From JAEUJM01 sp041918615 (GTDB lineage: Bacteria; Actinomycetota; Acidimicrobiia; Acidimicrobiales; DATDAH01), in contig JAYRVH010000043.1 of the NCBI GenBank assembly GCA_041918615.1, forward strand, positions 186,001 through 250,000: a stretch of DNA of 64,000 nucleotides. The letters are read 5' to 3'. Shown piece by piece: positions 59,777-64,000 of this stretch. Position 1 is the stretch's first letter. Every line of letters starts with the position of its first letter. The translations under genes and the position numbers were made by a program. Under the pieces are notes generated by a model, which was given only the letters and a program-made list of their open reading frames with translations, ran no database searches and had not been told where the DNA came from.

Positions 59777-62700
59777 CTACTCCACGGGCACCAGCTGTCG
59801 GAGCAGGGCGACCAGGTTGTCGACGAGGCCCTCGGCGGTGCTGACCGGCACCTGGAGCTGACCGCTGTCCTCCTTGTAGATCGCCTTGGGCGAAAGGCGG
59901 TTCAGGCGGATCTGCTGGCTCGTGAGCAGCGACAACGGTGCGAACCGGGCGACGAACGCCGGCCCCGAGAATGCCGGGCCCTTGGTGACGGCAATCTCGC
60001 GCAGCTCGAGGCGGGCGCACTCCGCGCGCAGACGGGCCACGCCGAGAAGGGCCTCGGCGGTGGACGGGACCGGGCCGTAGCGGTCCTGCCACTCGACGCG
60101 GATGTCGTCTACCTCGTTCTCGGTGGTGACTGCGGCCAGACGCCGATATGCCTCGAGCCGCAATTCCTCCTTGGTCACGTAGTCGGGGGGCAGGTTGGCG
60201 TCGAAGGGCAGGTCGATCTTCACCTCGGCCGGCTCCGCGGGGGTCTCGCCCTTCAGCTCGGCCACCGCCTCGGTGACCATCTGGCAATAGAGGTCGTAGC
60301 CCACCGCCGCGATGTGGCCCGACTGGCCCACGCCCAACAGGTTGCCGGCGCCACGGATCTCGAGGTCGCGCATGGCGATCTTGAACCCCGAGCCCAGCTC
60401 GGTGGCCTCTCCGATGGTCTTGAGCCGCTCGTAGGCCTCGTCGGTGAGCGCCCGGTCGCGGGGCGAGAACAAGTAGGCGTAGGCACGCGACCCCGAGCGC
60501 CCGACCCGGCCGCGCAGCTGGTGGAGCTGGCCCAGGCCCAGCAGGTCGGCCCGGTCGACCACCAGCGTGTTCACCGTGGGCATGTCGATGCCCGACTCGA
60601 TGATGGTGGTGCACACGAGCACGTCGAAGCGCCCCTCCCAGAAGTCGATGACCACCCGCTCGAGGGTGCCCTCGTCCATCTGGCCGTGGGCCACCGCTAT
60701 CCGCGCCTCGGGCACCAGGTCGCGCAGGTCGGCGGCCACCGCCTCGATGTCCTTCACCCGGTTGTGGACGAAGAACACCTGACCGTCGCGGAGCAGCTCA
60801 CGGCGCAGGGCCTCGGACACGGCCCGCTCGTCGTACTCGCCGACGTAGGTGAGGATCGGCTGGCGCTCGGCCGGCGGCGTGTTGAGCAGGGTGAGGTCGC
60901 GGATCCCGGTGAGGCTCATCTCGAGCGTCCTCGGGATCGGTGTGGCCGTGAGGGTGAGCACGTCGACATCGGCCTTGAGCTGCTTCATGGCCTCCTTGTG
61001 GGTGACCCCGAACCGCTGCTCCTCGTCGACCACCAGCAGGCCCAGCTTCTTGAACGCGATGTCGTCGGACAGCAGCCGGTGGGTGCCGATGATCACGTCG
61101 ACCGACCCGTCGCGCACCCCCGCCGCCACCTTGCGGGCCTGCGCGTTCGTCAGGAACCTGCTCAGCACCTCGACCCGGACCGGGTAGGGAGAGAAGCGCT
61201 CGCTGAAGGTCTGGAAGTGCTGTTGCGCGAGCAGGGTGGTGGGCACCAGCACCGCCGCCTGCGTACCGTCCTGGACCGCCTTGAAGACGGCCCGGATGGC
61301 GACCTCGGTCTTGCCGAAGCCCACGTCGCCGCACACCAGGCGGTCCATGGGCACCGGCTCTTCCATGTCGGCTTTCACCTCGGTGATGGCGGTGAGTTGG
61401 TCGGGCGTCTCGCGGTAGGGGAAGCCATCCTCGAGCTCACGCTGCCACGGCGTGTCGGGGCCGAAGGCGGTGCCCGTGCTGTTGACCCTGGTCTGGTAGA
61501 GCACCACGAGCTCCTGGGCGATCTCCGCCACCGCCGAGCGCACCTTCGCCTTGGCCTTCTGCCAGTCCGAGCCGTTGAGGCGGCTGAGGGTCGGGGTTTC
61601 ACCGCCGGTGTAGTGCCGGACGGCGTCGATCTGGTCGGACGGCACGTAGAGCCGGTCGCCGCTGCGGTACTCGAGCAGCAGGTAGTCGCGCTCGTGGCCG
61701 GCGATGGCCCGCTTGACCATGCCGCCGTAGCGGGCGACCCCGTGCTGGTGGTGGACGACGTGGTCGCCCACGCTGAGGTCGTCGAAGAAGCCCCGAGCGT
61801 CGCGGTGCCGCGCGCGCGGCGGGCGGTGGGCCCGGCGACGGCCGGTGACGTCGCTCTCGGCCAGCACGGCGAGCTTGAGGCTCGGCATCACGAACCCGCG
61901 CTCGAGAGGAGCCACCACCAGGTGACCGCCGGGCCTTGTCAGGTCGACCGGGGTGGCCGCATCATCCAGAAGCGGCTGGGACGCCTCCAGCCGGTCGGCC
62001 ACGTGCACGCCCTGGTCCGACAGCAGCCGGCCCACCCGCGCCCCCGAACCAGCGCCGTCGGTGGCGACGACCAGCCGGTAGTCGTCGGCGAGCAGGTTGG
62101 CCAGTTGCCCGACCAGCCGGTTGCCGTCGCCGACGACGGGGTCCCAGCCGTACGCGCCAACCGTGACGACGTCCGGGCCTTCCGGGGCGTTGGTGACCGA
62201 CCACGCCGGCACGTCGGTGTGGGCGAGCAGCCGGTCGAAGGGGAGGTGGAGCTGAGGGAACGCTCGGTCGGCCGCTCCCCAGGTCTGGGCGAGCGTGCCG
62301 GCGAGGTCGGCCTCCTCGGCCAGCAGGTCGGCGGCGCGGTCGCGCATGCGCGTGGGCTCGACCAGCAGCAGCTGCGCGTCGGCGGGCAGCAGGTCGGGGA
62401 GCAGGTGCTCGTCGTCGACGAGCCAGCTGAGCCACGACTCCATGCCGTCGAAGGTCTCACCACGGGCCAGCCGCTCCCACTGCTCCCGTCCCCACGGCTC
62501 GGTGGCCACGAGCGCCTCGGCACGCGCCCGGACCTCGGCGGTGGGGAGCAGCTCGCGACACCCGAAGATCTCGACCTCGGCGAGATCGACCGTCGATCGC
62601 TGATCGGCGACCGAGAACTCGGTGAGCCGGTCGACCTCGTCGCCCCACAGGTCGATGCGCACGGGCGTGTCCGCCGTCGACGGGAAGACGTCGATGATCG

Positions 62701-63229
62701 ACCCGCGCACCGCCAGCTCGCCCCGGTGCTCCACCTGGTACTCGCGGCGGTACCCGGCACCGACCAGCTGCTCGACGAGCTCGGTGGTGTCGACCGCTTC
62801 GCCGGCCCGGACCATGACCGGCTCGACGTCCTCGACGTGGGGGCCGAGCCGCTGGACGAGGGCACGCACCGGTGCCACCAGGACGCGCGGGAGGCGTTCG
62901 GGGTGCCGGAGGCGCCACATCCCGCGAAGCCGCCGGCCCATGGTCTCGACGCTGGGGCTCACCCGCTCGAAGGGCAGCGTCTCCCATGCCGGGAAGAGGT
63001 CGACGGCCTCGTCGCCGAGGAACGCGACCAGGTCGCGCGCCAGGCGTTCGGCGTCGCCGGTCGTCGGCACGGCCACGACCAGCGGCGTGCGCTGCGACAC
63101 CTCGGACAGGCCGGCGATCGTGAACGCACGCGCCGCCTCGGGCACCGCGAGCACGGCGGATGACCGGCCCAGCACCCGCAGGACCGCCGGCTCGTCGCGC
63201 AGAAGTCCGGGCAGCGACGCGAGGCTCAC
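59777..63229 (-). CDS. mfd: Transcription-repair coupling factor
   Basis: A 1150-residue DNA translocase that removes stalled RNA polymerase and recruits UvrA. The N-terminal UvrB-like part has LFPAWETLPFERVSP, YRREYQVEHRGELAVRGSII. The RNA-polymerase-interacting region is VGDHVVHHQHGVARYGGM. The RecG-like motor holds Walker A GDVGFGKTEVA, DEEQRFGV, TLTATPIPRTLEMS, TTIIESGIDMPTVNT and QLRGRVGRSGSRAYAY. The C-terminal D7 domain is present. The leaderless GTG at 63229 follows TAGACT and six bases. Length is normal. Confidence 0.97.
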   Translation of the reverse strand: MSLASLPGLLRDEPAVLRVLGRSSAVLAVPEAARAFTIAGLSEVSQRTPLVVAVPTTGDAERLARDLVAFLGDEAVDLFPAWETLPFERVSPSVETMGRRLRGMWRLRHPERLPRVLVAPVRALVQRLGPHVEDVEPVMVRAGEAVDTTELVEQLVGAGYRREYQVEHRGELAVRGSIIDVFPSTADTPVRIDLWGDEVDRLTEFSVADQRSTVDLAEVEIFGCRELLPTAEVRARAEALVATEPWGREQWERLARGETFDGMESWLSWLVDDEHLLPDLLPADAQLLLVEPTRMRDRAADLLAEEADLAGTLAQTWGAADRAFPQLHLPFDRLLAHTDVPAWSVTNAPEGPDVVTVGAYGWDPVVGDGNRLVGQLANLLADDYRLVVATDGAGSGARVGRLLSDQGVHVADRLEASQPLLDDAATPVDLTRPGGHLVVAPLERGFVMPSLKLAVLAESDVTGRRRAHRPPRARHRDARGFFDDLSVGDHVVHHQHGVARYGGMVKRAIAGHERDYLLLEYRSGDRLYVPSDQIDAVRHYTGGETPTLSRLNGSDWQKAKAKVRSAVAEIAQELVVLYQTRVNSTGTAFGPDTPWQRELEDGFPYRETPDQLTAITEVKADMEEPVPMDRLVCGDVGFGKTEVAIRAVFKAVQDGTQAAVLVPTTLLAQQHFQTFSERFSPYPVRVEVLSRFLTNAQARKVAAGVRDGSVDVIIGTHRLLSDDIAFKKLGLLVVDEEQRFGVTHKEAMKQLKADVDVLTLTATPIPRTLEMSLTGIRDLTLLNTPPAERQPILTYVGEYDERAVSEALRRELLRDGQVFFVHNRVKDIEAVAADLRDLVPEARIAVAHGQMDEGTLERVVIDFWEGRFDVLVCTTIIESGIDMPTVNTLVVDRADLLGLGQLHQLRGRVGRSGSRAYAYLFSPRDRALTDEAYERLKTIGEATELGSGFKIAMRDLEIRGAGNLLGVGQSGHIAAVGYDLYCQMVTEAVAELKGETPAEPAEVKIDLPFDANLPPDYVTKEELRLEAYRRLAAVTTENEVDDIRVEWQDRYGPVPSTAEALLGVARLRAECARLELREIAVTKGPAFSGPAFVARFAPLSLLTSQQIRLNRLSPKAIYKEDSGQLQVPVSTAEGLVDNLVALLRQLVPVE

Positions 63230-63235
63230 CCCGAA

Positions 63236-63241
63236 AGTCTA
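63236..63241 (-). promoter_or_regulatory. -10 element, leaderless start of mfd
   Basis: TAGACT on the minus strand, then TTCGGG, then the GTG at 63229. Confidence 0.55.
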
Positions 63242-63274
63242 GGGAAGGCCACCCGGCGGCGATGCTCTTCGGGA

Positions 63275-64000
63275 TCAGCCTCTCGGGGACAGCGCCTTGG
63301 CGTCGTGGAGCCGCTCGATGGTCGGAGCGAGGTCGGCGTACATCGCCTCGGCCACCACGCGTGCGCCCAGCTCGTTGGTGTGCACGTCGTCGAAATACAC
63401 GATCTCGTCCACATCGTCGAGGGTGTCGCCCAGGTCGGTCACGCCGTCGACGGTCGCGAGCGCGCGGGCCTGATTCCACGCGACGGACCAGGTGTCGCGC
63501 CACTCGAGGTCCGCTCCGATGTTGGCGAGCGTGGCGTCGTCGACGGCGAGGTCACGGGTGTAGACCGAGGGTTGCAGGAACTGCGCGATGGGGATGCCGT
63601 GCGCGTGGGCGAGGTCTCGCGCCAAACCGGCCGAACGCCCGAGGATCGTCGCCGAGTTCTCGGCAGACGTGAAGGCGGTGCGTGGGACGACGTCTTCGAC
63701 AAGACCGCCGCTGCCGGCGAGGTCGGCGGCCTGCTCCGTCAGGGCCCTCTGCACTTCGTCGGCGAAGCCCGTGGACACGCTCGTGGGCGATCCGGGGGCG
63801 ATCGTGTGGACGATGTCGTTGTAGCCCTCGTAGGTCACGATGAGGTCGGGCGGCGGACGCTCGCTGAGCATCTGGGCCATCAGCATGTCGTCCTGCCATG
63901 CCCAGTAGGACGGCACCCCGAAGTTCGTGGCCCGAAGGGGGACACCTGACTCGGTGGCGACGCGGGCGACCTCGGACACGATGGTGTGATCGTCGCGCTG
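63275..64000 (-). CDS. SGNH-family hydrolase (5' end outside the window)
   Basis: The C-terminal 241 residues of an SGNH/GDSL-type hydrolase. Block II Gly is in NFGVPSYWAWQD, block III Asn in VTYEGYNDI, and block V in YFDDVHTNELGARVVAEAM supplies Asp and His. The nucleophile GDS block is missing because the frame stays open to base 64000 (QRDDHTIVSEVARV precedes the first GTG at 63979). It lies 45 bases upstream of mfd on the same strand. Likely an exported esterase or glycan/peptidoglycan-modifying enzyme; substrate unknown. Confidence 0.82.
   Translation of the reverse strand, partial: QRDDHTIVSEVARVATESGVPLRATNFGVPSYWAWQDDMLMAQMLSERPPPDLIVTYEGYNDIVHTIAPGSPTSVSTGFADEVQRALTEQAADLAGSGGLVEDVVPRTAFTSAENSATILGRSAGLARDLAHAHGIPIAQFLQPSVYTRDLAVDDATLANIGADLEWRDTWSVAWNQARALATVDGVTDLGDTLDDVDEIVYFDDVHTNELGARVVAEAMYADLAPTIERLHDAKALSPRG

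Noticed and set aside
59723..63163. Plus-strand open frame of 1146 codons
   Set aside because: Exactly antisense to mfd, low-complexity in composition and without motifs; mfd is unambiguous.

Overview
The window is very GC-rich (roughly 70%), densely coded and free of mobile elements. It carries an actinobacterial gene set: F420- and flavin-dependent LLM oxidoreductases, PPOX split-barrel proteins, a WS/DGAT wax ester synthase, ABC-F, DUF3566, DUF501 beside Ppx/GppA, DUF1707, PPK2, and the eno-ftsB and mfd-mazG pairs. Frequent GTG starts, 1- or 4-nt stop/start overlaps and leaderless starts (TANNNT 6-8 nt before the start codon) agree with this. The best guess is an uncultured or little-studied member of the Actinomycetota, possibly class Acidimicrobiia; no marker in the window settles the class.

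Region by region. 1-5.4 kb: a heterodimeric ABC exporter (one half cut by the window edge), a gamma-carbonic-anhydrase-like protein, a flavin reductase, an MBL-fold hydrolase and an epoxide-hydrolase-like enzyme. 5.4-7.6 kb: a cupredoxin lipoprotein followed by two Tat-targeted ferritin-like proteins, an extracytoplasmic metalloprotein module. 7.8-9.6 kb: MutY and an SGNH hydrolase. 9.5-12.8 kb: three genes matching the ethylmalonyl-CoA pathway (mesaconyl-CoA hydratase, methylsuccinyl-CoA dehydrogenase, malyl/methylmalyl-CoA lyase). 12.9-21.2 kb: a DUF885 protein, dienelactone hydrolase, two PPOX proteins, fumarase, a catalytically eroded LpqC-like lipoprotein and an ABC-F ATPase. 21.2-33.5 kb: lipid and redox catabolism with an acyl-CoA ligase, SDRs, three LLM enzymes, a possible di-iron protein, a wax ester synthase, pirin and CutA. 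33.5-43 kb: DUF2252, tRNA-Leu(UAA), a RecB-family nuclease, an MFS carrier, a D-aminoacylase-like amidohydrolase and an acyltransferase/epimerase/crotonase operon.

43-63 kb: the conserved actinobacterial neighbourhood mfd - (surA-like) - mazG - eno - ftsB - DUF501 - ppx, all on the minus strand. It is split by accessory genes: a DUF4143 ATPase, a GltB-like FMN protein, PPK2, a DrrAB-type ABC exporter, the small and medium subunits of a CO-dehydrogenase-like molybdenum hydroxylase without a large subunit, a MobA-like nucleotidyltransferase, DUF1707 and a divergent SDR/Dabb pair. The right edge cuts another SGNH hydrolase.

No CRISPR array, prophage, insertion sequence, rRNA or riboswitch was seen, and no gap between genes exceeds about 250 bases. 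The three largest gaps (2281-2470, 37704-37945, 55691-55921) show no recognisable gene. Functional names come from motif reading and remembered family features; no searches were run.
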